DNA of 64,000 bases from Akkermansiaceae bacterium (GTDB lineage Bacteria; Verrucomicrobiota; Verrucomicrobiia; Verrucomicrobiales; Akkermansiaceae): contig JAQWZU010000106.1 of assembly GCA_029253285.1 (NCBI GenBank), positions 1 through 64,000 of the forward strand. The letters are read 5' to 3'. Within the stretch, counting starts at the first letter, position 1. The number at the start of each line of letters is the position of its first letter. The notes under the pieces were generated by a model. It was not told the origin of the DNA. It did not search any database and saw nothing but the letters and a program-made list of their open reading frames with translations. Positions 21,301 through 31,413 of the stretch are shown here, one piece after another. The position numbers and the translations under genes were made by a program.

Positions 21301-22232
21301 GTTCCCGCTACAAGGTTTACTTGCGCCAAATTGATCGGAAAAGATTCCAGCGCGATTGCCAACGTATCACTGTGCGAGCTATTCGCCGCCGCATTGTAAT
21401 CCCACACGCCGTCCACCGGCGGGTTGGCGGAAGCAAGAAGCGGACTGCCATTAATCGATATTCCAAAACCATCGTCGTAGCGGGTCCTAAACAGGAGAGT
21501 CGAAACCTCCGAGGGATCATCGATTTGAAATGGCACGCGAATATAGACCGTGGAATTCACGCCATCCATCTCACCCTGAATATCGCCATCCAACCCGAAG
21601 AAAGAATCATATGGATCAGTCCCCGCTAGATCGGCATACCCTATACCCATTTCCGCCGAATTCCACCCGATGTCGTCAAAGGCGATTTCATTGTAAGGAT
21701 CGGCCTCACCAAGATCTAACGAGGTATCGGTGGGCACGTAATACTTCAGCGGCGAATCCGCTCCGACCAATGCCACCGTCGATCCACCCGGACTTCCCTC
21801 ACCATAGGATACATCAGGATACTGCTGGGGATACTCCGGAGAAAACGAGGACTCGATGGTCACTCCGTCGGGACGAACCAATCCCAGATACTCACCCGAA
21901 GCAGAAAGTTTGAAGTCAGTGTGCAATTCACCAACCGGATCGCTCCGGTCTTTTCCCGAGGCAAAGATCAACAATTCGTCGCCTGGAGACAAAGTGACAT
22001 TAGGAATTTCCCATCGATTCGTCGAAGTGGCGCTATCGGTGAGAAGCCAGCCGTCGAGATTCACCGGAGAGCCAGAGACATTGGTCAACTCGATCCAGTC
22101 GGAGTTTTGTCCATCTTCATCAGTGATGCCGGAAATGTTGGAGGCTAGGAATTCACTGATGACAACATCGGCTGCAGTGAGCCGGGCAACACCCAGAACA
22201 CAAATAGAGAGAGTTAGAAAAATACGAAACAT
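18330..22232 (-). CDS. CotH kinase family protein with lamin tail domains
   Basis: Signal peptide MFRIFLTLSICVLGVARLTAADVVISEFLASN; DWIELTNVSGSPVNLDGWLLTD; CotH-like YCRIRGASSAGLSKKSYKVDFNTG and MPWDVDLTFG. Confidence 0.9.
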   Translation of the reverse strand: MFRIFLTLSICVLGVARLTAADVVISEFLASNISGITDEDGQNSDWIELTNVSGSPVNLDGWLLTDSATSTNRWEIPNVTLSPGDELLIFASGKDRSDPVGELHTDFKLSASGEYLGLVRPDGVTIESSFSPEYPQQYPDVSYGEGSPGGSTVALVGADSPLKYYVPTDTSLDLGEADPYNEIAFDDIGWNSAEMGIGYADLAGTDPYDSFFGLDGDIQGEMDGVNSTVYIRVPFQIDDPSEVSTLLFRTRYDDGFGISINGSPLLASANPPVDGVWDYNAAANSSHSDTLAIALESFPINLAQVNLVAGTNILAVHGMNRSAGNSDFLFDCELSAQTSPAAGSALVYMTPPTPNAPNASGVEDLGPVIRDLTENPTRPDLAGQSLLKVTASVTASQDAVDRVELFYRQEFDAESSLEMLDDGVAPDDVTGDGIYSANIPLAGLQDGEMVRWRVESSDAGGLTSKNPLYHDPLNSPEYYGTAAINPVVNSNLPVLEWFIQNPSGANNRTGTRASVLYLGEFYDNVYCRIRGASSAGLSKKSYKVDFNTGHHCRVDEDPNSVRVEEFNLNTTWTDKAYVRQPLSYDLYDLAGSPGSVCFLMRVQQNGAFYSVAAFTEQVDKRLLRREKGIDDDGALYKLFNGGTSGTSGVEKKNRTYESNADLVAFVNGINQSGTALENFIFDNVDIPRQLNYLAATVLTQNNDNMRKNYYLYRDSDGSGEWTQMPWDVDLTFGSHYMTNDSIAHDGIWATEDYVLGGRNANAPISPSHPFVGIQELPGNRSWSKLIDKLLENDRFKDMFRRRLQTLVDEVLLGSEIDDSIDLMEVALGNDAVLDKNKWGQFGQQQTLAQALGVLKNDYLIPRRTHLSVTHLAANVGTYPTPQTSSALLPGPLMFVPSIAFDDFENSPSSGNQAEEFLELKNSGSESVDMSGWTLSGGVDFTFLPGTIIESNGSLYVSPAVTAFRTRFSSPSGGEGLNVEGDYDGQISTRGETISLHDADGMLIAVVTTPDNSSLAQQYLRITELHFSPTGGKEFEFIEVRNIGPNPLDLTGVQFTDGVEASLSGSLAPGEYGLIVANPGNFPGLKIVGTYTGALNNGGEQLTLRDANGENILSFDYEGDWFSPARSGGYSLDVLNENADWSSWDDQFSWALSSEAGGSPGVANPLPHSNAYASWSRGYFSEAELADPAVSGPLADASGDGVSNLMKYAFGVDPKKQGGNGDVSVEIDGESVTLNFSRLEKTPDITVTVDVSSDLVDWSTQASLTEATSNADGTEDVIFESPFVVSARDQQFLRIRVIQNP

Positions 22233-22332
22233 AGAGGAAAACCAGCAATCGTCAGTGCCTGAGTCTAAATCCCCGATTCCCAATCAAAAAGAAGAAACAC
22301 TCCTCCTCTGTCACACATTAGCCCCGGGCCAA

Positions 22333-23295
22333 CTATTTCCCGGCCTTTTTGAGAACATCTGCGATCAGCACAGCCTTCCCATTTTGACGCTTGCTCTCGT
22401 CGGCAGCCTCCATGAAGGCGAAGAGTTCGATGGTTTCCCCGGCGGAGACGGGCGGCTTTCTGGTTTTGAAAAACTTGACCACTTCGGCAACGAGAGGCTG
22501 ATAGCCGTCAAAAGATCCGACCTTGGCCTCGCCTTTTTCGCCTTTGGCAATTCCCGAGTATCCCTTCCCTTCCAAAAAGATTCCGGTGCGATTTCCCTTC
22601 CAGATTCCCGTCACCACAATTTTCCCTTCTTCGGTCGTGCTTCGAACGACCGATTCGCAGCCTCTCCCCATCACGGTGAAGAGAGCCTCACAACCATGTA
22701 CGCCATACCAAAATAAATCCGGATGATGTTTCTCGATACTTGCCGGACTGGTGGTTCGTGCAACTTCCACTTTCCCGATCGAACCATTCCTCACGGCTTG
22801 GGTCGCTTTTCCGTATCGCAGTGACGATGACGAAAAAACTGGAACCTTTGCTTCTTCAGCTAAACGAAAAATCTCCAGAACATCCTTCAAGGAACCAGCC
22901 ATCGGCTTGTCGAGATAGAGAATCTTCCCAGCCGCGATGACCTTCCGGGCCTGTTCCAAATGAGGACGCCCATCGACCGACTCGATCATGACCGCTTCGA
23001 CTTTGGTGCACAGTTCCTCGATGGTATCGCAGATCTCCACGCCATACTTTTCCTGAAGCGTCTTGGTGTATCCATCGACCCGCGAGGCACTCGATTCGAT
23101 ATCGGGACTCCCACCTTTAAAAGCCGCGATCACCTTCGCTCCTGACACGTGCCCTTTCGCCTTGGGATTATTAATCGTCTCCGTGAATGCCACCACATGT
23201 GAAGTATCGAGACCAATCATTCCAATCCGGATGACTTCCGCTTTCGCCGAAATAACCATCCCCAAACACGCCAAAAACTTTCCAATTCGTTTCAT
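22333..23295 (-). CDS. Gfo/Idh/MocA family oxidoreductase
   Basis: IRIGMIGLDTSHVVAFTETIN; KILYLDKPMAGSLKDVLEIFRLAEEAKVPVFSSSSLRY. Confidence 0.88.
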   Translation of the reverse strand: MKRIGKFLACLGMVISAKAEVIRIGMIGLDTSHVVAFTETINNPKAKGHVSGAKVIAAFKGGSPDIESSASRVDGYTKTLQEKYGVEICDTIEELCTKVEAVMIESVDGRPHLEQARKVIAAGKILYLDKPMAGSLKDVLEIFRLAEEAKVPVFSSSSLRYGKATQAVRNGSIGKVEVARTTSPASIEKHHPDLFWYGVHGCEALFTVMGRGCESVVRSTTEEGKIVVTGIWKGNRTGIFLEGKGYSGIAKGEKGEAKVGSFDGYQPLVAEVVKFFKTRKPPVSAGETIELFAFMEAADESKRQNGKAVLIADVLKKAGK

Positions 23296-23296
23296 C

Positions 23297-24547
23297 TTAT
23301 AATCCTAGTTTGTCTAACACTGCAATGGTCGTGCGGATAGCCAACGCCACCGCGACAACAAATCCCGCCCATCCTAAATTAATAATCCAGGTAGGAACCT
23401 TTCGCTCCCCTATCAAATCAGGTCGTGTTCCGAGGTAAAGTAAAGCCGCAGCCAAAGCCGGTATCCCCAAAACCGTGAGCGCCTGCGCAAAAGTAATCAA
23501 ATTCACCGTGCTCTTCGCATCACTCAAATTCAACAAAGCGACCACCAGTCCGCTGAGTAATGCCGCAGTGGTCAGACCCAAAGTCCATCCTTCCCCGAGC
23601 CGCGATCCCTTCCCTAGCGAGTCGGACAAGACCGTTCCACCGACGAGGGCATTCACCAAAAAGGAACTGAAGGCTCCCGCAAAAATCCCCATACAAAAAA
23701 CCATCTTGGCCCACGGACCAAACAGAGGCTGTAGCTGCATCGCCACATCCCCTACTCCACTGAGCACGACCGGTTCGGGACGACCGTAAAACACCCGCGC
23801 CGCTGTCATCAAAATGATCGTCGAAAGAATCCCCACCACGCTGATACTGACGACCGAGTCTACCTGACCTCGTTTCGCGTCGAGGAGTTTCCATCCCTTT
23901 TCTTTCACGAGGTAGGCTTGGTAAAAGGCCCCTCCCACCGAAAAAGTCGTCGCCATCAAGCCCATTAAAACAAGGATCTCTGGAGCCTTCCCGGATTTCA
24001 CCGGCACATAACCTCGAGGGGAGAAATAAATAACGAGGAAGTTAATTAAGAAAGCCACTACCATCAATCCGATGAGGAACTTCATCAAGGTCTCAATCGA
24101 GCGGTAGAGATGCCTCTTCCAGTAGAGGCAAAAAATCACCAGAGCATTGAACGAGATCAAGATGATCGCGGGAGTTGCACCCGACATCAGAGAATAATCT
24201 TCCGTCTCAAACAAAGGCGCGAGCCCCGAAACAATCGCAACATTGTTGGAATATTGAAAAATTGCCACGAGCCCAAAGAGAATCACCCCCACAATCACCG
24301 CAACGGGCCGCCCCAAGCGACGCGCAAGTTGATCACAAGGACTGTCCTGATAAATCACCCCGATCCGCCCTGCCAAGGCGACCATCGCAATCATTAACAC
24401 CACCGCGAGCACGATGGCCGCAATCCCGATATATCCATACTGCGCTCCCGCTTTCGAACTCGTCAGAATACTCCCGGGCCCCAGAACAATCGCCGCGACA
24501 ATGATGGCCGGACCGAAGGAGCTGAAGAGTTGTTTGAGCCGATTCAT
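23297..24547 (-). CDS. Nramp family divalent metal transporter
   Basis: Multi-TM 416 aa; FGPAIIVAAIVLGPGSILTSSKAGAQYGY; GAFSSFLVNALVGGTVLSDSLG. Confidence 0.88.
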   Translation of the reverse strand: MNRLKQLFSSFGPAIIVAAIVLGPGSILTSSKAGAQYGYIGIAAIVLAVVLMIAMVALAGRIGVIYQDSPCDQLARRLGRPVAVIVGVILFGLVAIFQYSNNVAIVSGLAPLFETEDYSLMSGATPAIILISFNALVIFCLYWKRHLYRSIETLMKFLIGLMVVAFLINFLVIYFSPRGYVPVKSGKAPEILVLMGLMATTFSVGGAFYQAYLVKEKGWKLLDAKRGQVDSVVSISVVGILSTIILMTAARVFYGRPEPVVLSGVGDVAMQLQPLFGPWAKMVFCMGIFAGAFSSFLVNALVGGTVLSDSLGKGSRLGEGWTLGLTTAALLSGLVVALLNLSDAKSTVNLITFAQALTVLGIPALAAALLYLGTRPDLIGERKVPTWIINLGWAGFVVAVALAIRTTIAVLDKLGL

Positions 24548-25681
24548 TTAGGAAGTCTGATTAAAGTGTGTTCGGGCAAGCTCCCGATCTAGAGGAAGCT
24601 CAACCGGCTGACCTTTGGCCACCGAAAGCAAAATCGCCCAGCCCAATTCCGCGGTAGAGGCTGAATTCACAAAACTCAGAAACGACTGCTCACCCTTGCG
24701 CACGCAATCGATGAAGTGCGCCACACAGGAACCAGTCTGATGCTCCATGACATCTCCGCTATCAGGAGTCGTCGTCTCGTCGCCCCAGAAATGATCCGGC
24801 GAACGTCCGTCATCGAGCGGGTAAACCCACTCCTTGCTCGTCTCGCTCTCGGACCAGTAGCGCACCTTGTGCGAACGCTCGAGATAGCTGTCAAAAATGA
24901 AGCCGCCCTTCGTCCCATGAATGTTATGATAGGCGTCGTAGCCATTGGCTTGATCGACATTCCCAAAACAAAGCCCGGTGGCACCGTTGCTGAAAGTTAC
25001 GTGGATATTGTAAATCACATCCGCCTCAAAAGCGCGCGTTTGCTCTCCGCTGGCGGAGGCGTAAACCTGCACTGGCGTCGCGCCTTGGGCCGCCATGATA
25101 TTCAGCATCACACTGAGAGCGTGGATGATTCCCATTCCTATGGCATCGCCCATGATCTCACGGCTCAGCTTCCACACTTTGTCTTCCGCAATGTTAATCG
25201 GGTGCCGGTAGTTCACCTGCAGCTGCGTGATCGTTCCGAAGGCGTCGCGGCTCACCATCTCTTGCAAGCGATGCTCCATCGAATCGAAATTCATGAGGTA
25301 GTTGACGTAAGTGATCAACTCGGGATGCGCCCGGGCCAACTCAAGTTGATTTTCGAAATCAGCAAAGGTCGTCGAGCAAGGCTTCTCACAAAAGACATGC
25401 TTTCCCGCTTCCAAAGCAGCGATCGATTGCGGACCGTGCGAACTATTCGGGCTGCATAGAAAAACGCCATCGATTTCCGGATTCGCCAGCATCGCCGCGT
25501 AATCCTCATAAAATGCCGATTCCGGCAACCCGATCTTCGCCAGCGATTCGACACCGTTCCCCCGAGAACGCTGATGCAAAGCCACTACCTCCGCCTCCGG
25601 GTGCTCCGTCAACCGCTGCATCAAGGTGGATCCCATCCACCCTGCTCCGACAAATCCAATTCGAGTAAGCCCGCTGCTCAT
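24548..25681 (-). CDS. Gfo/Idh/MocA family oxidoreductase
   Basis: RIGFVGAGWMGSTLMQRLTEHPEAEVVAL; GVFLCSPNSSHGPQSIAALEAGKHVFCEKPCSTTFAD. Confidence 0.93.
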   Translation of the reverse strand: MSSGLTRIGFVGAGWMGSTLMQRLTEHPEAEVVALHQRSRGNGVESLAKIGLPESAFYEDYAAMLANPEIDGVFLCSPNSSHGPQSIAALEAGKHVFCEKPCSTTFADFENQLELARAHPELITYVNYLMNFDSMEHRLQEMVSRDAFGTITQLQVNYRHPINIAEDKVWKLSREIMGDAIGMGIIHALSVMLNIMAAQGATPVQVYASASGEQTRAFEADVIYNIHVTFSNGATGLCFGNVDQANGYDAYHNIHGTKGGFIFDSYLERSHKVRYWSESETSKEWVYPLDDGRSPDHFWGDETTTPDSGDVMEHQTGSCVAHFIDCVRKGEQSFLSFVNSASTAELGWAILLSVAKGQPVELPLDRELARTHFNQTS

Positions 25682-25841
25682 GAGCGGGGCATTCTGAACG
25701 AGCGGCCCCCAACGAAAAGAAAACAAATCCTCCAAATTTTGAGCCCAGAACGGAACCTCCCAGAAAATCCACGGTAATTACTAAAAACCATGAAGAAAAA
25801 AGCTCTCTTCTACCTTTTCAATTGGCTTCTGAATTTCTCCC

Positions 25842-25876
25842 AAAAAAAAAGCCGGACGGTTTCCCGTCCGGCTTTT
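25842..25876 (-). terminator. Rho-independent terminator downstream of groEL
   Basis: AAAAAAAAA-GCCGGACGG-tttc-CCGTCCGGC-TTTT: perfect 9-bp stem, T-tract on the minus strand. Confidence 0.93.
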
Positions 25877-25899
25877 GAAGGTTGTTTGGAAGCAACGAC

Positions 25900-27567
<1,668 letters not shown>

Positions 27568-27861
27568 TTAGTCAGTGAGGACACCGAGGATGTCAGCCTG
27601 AGAGAGAATTAGGAGGTCTTCGCCGTCAACTTTGACGTCGGTGCCACCGTATTTTGAGATAAGAACCTTGTCGCCGACAGCAACGTCAAAGACGATGTCT
27701 TTTCCGTTTTCGTCAGTTCCACCGGTGCCGAGTCCGGTGACTTCAGCTTCCTGAGGTTTTTCCTGAGCAGAGTCAGGAAGGACGATGCCTCCTGCGCTTA
27801 CTGCTTCTGCTTCGAGCCGCTTCACGAGGACGCGGTTTCCGAGTGGTTTAATACTAGCCAT
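27568..27861 (-). CDS. groES: co-chaperonin GroES
   Basis: IKPLGNRVLVKRLEAEAVSAGGIVLPDSAQEKPQEAEV; GDKVLISKYGGTDVKVDGEDLLIL. Confidence 0.99.
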   Translation of the reverse strand: MASIKPLGNRVLVKRLEAEAVSAGGIVLPDSAQEKPQEAEVTGLGTGGTDENGKDIVFDVAVGDKVLISKYGGTDVKVDGEDLLILSQADILGVLTD

Positions 27862-27894
27862 TGTTTTTTGTTTTTCTTGTTTGTGGTTGGTTTT

Positions 27895-27912
27895 GCCCGC
27901 GATGTCGCGGGC
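27895..27912 (-). promoter_or_regulatory. GC-rich hairpin in the dnaK-groES intergenic region
   Basis: GCCCGCGA-tg-TCGCGGGC self-complementary, no T-tract on the minus strand. Confidence 0.7.
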
Positions 27913-27920
27913 GAGAGTGT

Positions 27921-29852
27921 TTACTTATCAGCGTCTACGACTTCGGCGTCGACAACCTTTCCTTTTGCTTGGCGAGGTTCGTCGCTTTCATCTTCAGCGG
28001 GAGCCACATCGGGTGCGGCACCTCCCATGTCGGGCATCTGCGCTCCGGCAGCCTGCGCGGCCTGGGCGAGTTCGTTGAGAGACTTTTCGAGGTCTTCCGT
28101 GGTAGATTTGATGAGGTCGAGATCGTCGGCCTTGAGCGCACCTTTGACGGCATCGAGCTTGGTAGTGAGCATCTCTTTCAGGTCGGCAGGAGCTTCTTCG
28201 GGAAGTTCGCTGATCTGCTTTTCAACCTGGTAGATGATGTTCTCGCCCTTATTCTTAATGTCGACGGCTTCGGCACGCTTCTTATCTTCCTCGGCGTGAG
28301 CTTCGGCTTCGCGCTTGGCCTTTTCGATCTCGTCTTCAGACAGTCCGCTGGACCCTTCGATGGAGATCTTCTGCTCTTTGCCGGAGTTCTTGTCCTTGGC
28401 TGAAACGTGGAGAATCCCGTTCGCATCGATATCGAAGGTCACTTCGATCTGAGGCATGCCTCGCTGAGCGGGCTCAATTCCGGAGAGCTGGAAATTTCCA
28501 AGCAACTTATTATCGGCGAAGAGCGGGCGCTCACCCTGACAGATGCGAATATCAACGGCGGGCTGGTTGTCAGCGGCAGTCGAGAAAGTCTGGCTACGCT
28601 TCACCGGGATGGTGGTGTTACGCTCAATCATGGCGGTGGCGCGGCTTCCTTCAGTCTCGATGGAGAGAGTGAGCGGAGTCACATCGAGAAGAAGCACATC
28701 CTTCACGTCACCCTGGAGAACACCACCTTGAATTGCCGCACCGATGGCGACCACTTCGTCGGGGTTCACGCCCTGGTGAGGAGTCTTGCCAGCGAGTTCG
28801 TGAGCAGTTTCCACAACCTTGGGCATACGGGTCATGCCACCCACAAGAACGAGCTCGTCGATCTCGCCGGAGCTGACATCAGCCTCCTTCAAGCAGTCGG
28901 ATACCGGCTTTTTGGTGCGAGAAAAAAGGTGGTCAGTCAGCTGTTCAAGCTTACCGCGACTCAAGCTCAACTGAATATGCTTGGGACCGGTTTGGTCAGC
29001 AGTGATGAAGGGCAGGTTTAGGTCGTAATTTTGCGATGAAGAGAGCGCTATCTTGGCTTTCTCGGCTTCTTCCTTGATCCGCTGAAGAGCGTCGGGCTGA
29101 CCGCTGAGATCAATGCCTTCGGATGATTTGAATTCGGCCACGATGTGATCGATGAGCGCATTGTCCCAATCGTCACCGCCGAGCTGGGTATCACCGTCGG
29201 TCGAGAGCACTTCGAAGACGCCATCAGAGATTTCCAATACCGAGATATCGAAGGTTCCCCCACCGAGGTCATAAATAGCGACCTTTTGATCCATCTTGGA
29301 ATCAAGTCCGTATGCAAGCGAAGCAGCGGTTGGCTCGTTAATGATACGGCGCACTTTTAGACCGGCGATTTCACCGGCCGCCTTGGTGGCATTACGCTGG
29401 GAGTCATTGAAGTATGCGGGAACCGTGATTACCGCTTCCGTGATGGTCTCGCCGAGCTTGGCTTCCGCATCAGACTTGAGTTTACCAAGAATGATGGCTG
29501 CGATTTCCTGGGGAGAGTAGACTTTCTTCTCTCCTTCAACTTCCACCTGAATGTGGGCGTCGCCATTGTCAGCTTCCACAAGCTCATAGGGGACGCGTTT
29601 GTCTTCAGCGGTGAGTTCGGAAAACTTACGTCCGATGAGGCGCTTGGCGGAGAAGACGGTATTTTTTGCATTCGTGACAGCCTGACGCTTGGCGGCCTGA
29701 CCGACGAGACGTTCTCCGTTCTTCGCAAAAGCGACAACAGACGGAGTGGTGCGTGCACCTTCCGAGTTTTCGAGGACTACTGGTTCACCGCCCTCCATGA
29801 CAGACATGCAGGAGTTGGTGGTGCCGAGGTCAATTCCTAAGATTTTACCCAT
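27921..29852 (-). CDS. dnaK: molecular chaperone DnaK
   Basis: [42 protein letters not shown]; full HSP70 signature. Confidence 0.99.
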   Translation of the reverse strand: MGKILGIDLGTTNSCMSVMEGGEPVVLENSEGARTTPSVVAFAKNGERLVGQAAKRQAVTNAKNTVFSAKRLIGRKFSELTAEDKRVPYELVEADNGDAHIQVEVEGEKKVYSPQEIAAIILGKLKSDAEAKLGETITEAVITVPAYFNDSQRNATKAAGEIAGLKVRRIINEPTAASLAYGLDSKMDQKVAIYDLGGGTFDISVLEISDGVFEVLSTDGDTQLGGDDWDNALIDHIVAEFKSSEGIDLSGQPDALQRIKEEAEKAKIALSSSQNYDLNLPFITADQTGPKHIQLSLSRGKLEQLTDHLFSRTKKPVSDCLKEADVSSGEIDELVLVGGMTRMPKVVETAHELAGKTPHQGVNPDEVVAIGAAIQGGVLQGDVKDVLLLDVTPLTLSIETEGSRATAMIERNTTIPVKRSQTFSTAADNQPAVDIRICQGERPLFADNKLLGNFQLSGIEPAQRGMPQIEVTFDIDANGILHVSAKDKNSGKEQKISIEGSSGLSEDEIEKAKREAEAHAEEDKKRAEAVDIKNKGENIIYQVEKQISELPEEAPADLKEMLTTKLDAVKGALKADDLDLIKSTTEDLEKSLNELAQAAQAAGAQMPDMGGAAPDVAPAEDESDEPRQAKGKVVDAEVVDADK

Positions 29853-29915
29853 GATTTTATTTCTATGTATTAAAGTTGGTGGCAGGGCTCTCACCTGACA
29901 ATTTTAGCAATTCCT

Positions 29916-29934
29916 TTGGCACGCACCGTGCCAA
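29916..29934. promoter_or_regulatory. 19-bp palindrome upstream of the dnaK-groES-groEL operon
   Basis: TTGGCACG-cac-CGTGCCAA, perfect 8-bp arms, about 64 bp upstream of the dnaK start. Confidence 0.6.
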
Positions 29935-30046
29935 TTGCCGCAATCCCTTATTCTACGGGAAACTCCGCGATTTCCCTCAATACCGGCGCGTCACTTTGAC
30001 ACGCATCACCCTGCAACCATTTGACACTTGGCGACAATTTGTCTCA

Positions 30047-30634
30047 CTACTCTCGCACATCGATCGCCTCAGCGAGCATTCCTTTATAAACATCGGCAGG
30101 CACTTCGTAGCCGCCGAAGGTCTTCAGATGATCGGTCATCCATTGGGTATCGAGTAATATTACCCCTTCGTCCCGCAGCCACTCCACCAAACGCACCAGC
30201 GCAATCTTACTGGCATCGGTTTTGCGGCTGAACATGCTTTCACCAAAAAACACGCGATCGATCCGAACTCCATAGAGCCCGCCCTGCAGCCCTTCCTCAT
30301 CCCAACATTCCACGGAATGCGCAAAGCCCCGCTCGAACAACTCACCGTAGCTGTCCATGATCACGGGATCGATCCAGGTCTCCTCCCGCTCAGAACATCC
30401 CTCCATCACCTCTCGGAAAGCTGTGTCGTAACGGATTTCAAATGGACGCTTCTTCAGAGCACGCTTCAATCCCTTGGGAATATGAAAACGCTCATCCAGC
30501 GGAATGATCCCGCGCATTTTCGGCGAAAACCAAAAAATCTCCCCGTTCTCAGACATCGGGAAGACCCCTTCTATATAGGCACTGAGTAGCACTTCGGGAG
30601 GAATTCGTTCCACGAGGCGATTTTCACGATACAA
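30047..30634 (-). CDS. aat: leucyl/phenylalanyl-tRNA--protein transferase
   Basis: LLSAYIEGVFPMSENGEIFWFSPKMRGIIPLDERFHIPKGLKR; GLYGVRIDRVFFGESMFSRKTDASKIALVRL. Confidence 0.96.
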   Translation of the reverse strand: MYRENRLVERIPPEVLLSAYIEGVFPMSENGEIFWFSPKMRGIIPLDERFHIPKGLKRALKKRPFEIRYDTAFREVMEGCSEREETWIDPVIMDSYGELFERGFAHSVECWDEEGLQGGLYGVRIDRVFFGESMFSRKTDASKIALVRLVEWLRDEGVILLDTQWMTDHLKTFGGYEVPADVYKGMLAEAIDVRE

Positions 30635-30663
30635 AATCAGAATTTCAACCTACAATTCGCGCC

Positions 30664-31155
30664 ATGAAGATCGATCTCGCCAATCTGCCCGACGAAGGAC
30701 AGCTCTTTGAAGGTGAATTAAGGCCCGAAATCTTTGATTTGGAGGGCAGCGACACCACTCCGGCCGGACCTCTCCTCTACCGATTATTCGCCCAACGCTT
30801 TGATACAGAACTTCTTCTCACCGGAAATCTTGAGGCGACCTTCGAATTAACCTGCATGCGCAGCCTGCACGGCTTCAAACAGACTGTTGAACTGGAAGGT
30901 AGCGCCATCAGCATCGAAATCGGCAACGACGGCGAAATTGACGCCTCGGAGGCCATTCGGGAAGAAGTTCTTCTGGAGCTCCCGACCAACCCGCGTTGCG
31001 AGGATGGCGACACCCCGGGAAAATGCGAAATAGATCCGAAGTATTTAGCAGTGGACAAGTCGACCAATGATGGAGTAGACAACGCCCCCGCGCAGGACGG
31101 ACCCAATCCATGGGCCGCCTTGGACGCAATTGATTCCAACGATCAACCTTCTTAA
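30664..31155 (+). CDS. DUF177 (YceD) family protein
   Basis: Upstream of rpmF; ATFELTCMRSLHGFKQTVEL and C-terminal DPKYLAVDK...PNPWAALDAI. Confidence 0.85.
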   Translation: MKIDLANLPDEGQLFEGELRPEIFDLEGSDTTPAGPLLYRLFAQRFDTELLLTGNLEATFELTCMRSLHGFKQTVELEGSAISIEIGNDGEIDASEAIREEVLLELPTNPRCEDGDTPGKCEIDPKYLAVDKSTNDGVDNAPAQDGPNPWAALDAIDSNDQPS

Positions 31156-31167
31156 CCACCTAGAACC

Positions 31168-31350
31168 ATGGCCGCACCAAAACGCCGCACATCCAAGCAC
31201 AAGCAACGTCTCCGCAGAGGAGCCAACCGCTGGCGCAAGCCACTGCTAAAGACCTGTCCCGAATGTGGGAGCAGTATCCCAGGGCATATCGCCTGCCCAT
31301 CTTGCGGAACCTACCGAGAGCGCCAAGTCGTCGATGTCGACTTGGTTTAA
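31168..31350 (+). CDS. rpmF: 50S ribosomal protein L32
   Basis: [22 protein letters not shown]...[25 protein letters not shown]. Confidence 0.97.
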   Translation: MAAPKRRTSKHKQRLRRGANRWRKPLLKTCPECGSSIPGHIACPSCGTYRERQVVDVDLV

Positions 31351-31377
31351 TCGTTTGGTTCCTATCAATTTTTTAAT

Positions 31378-31409
31378 GAGCGCGGGGCCTGTCTCCGCGC
31401 TCGTTTTTT
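31378..31409 (+). terminator. terminator-like hairpin between rpmF and plsX
   Basis: GAGCGCGG-ggcctgtct-CCGCGCTC-GTTTTTT; ends 4 nt before the plsX ATG at 31414. Confidence 0.8.
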
Positions 31410-31413
31410 CGAG

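Noticed and set aside
29853-30046. CIRCE/HrcA operator upstream of dnaK
   Set aside because: No TTAGCACTC-N9-GAGTGCTAA match; only the different palindrome at 29916-29934
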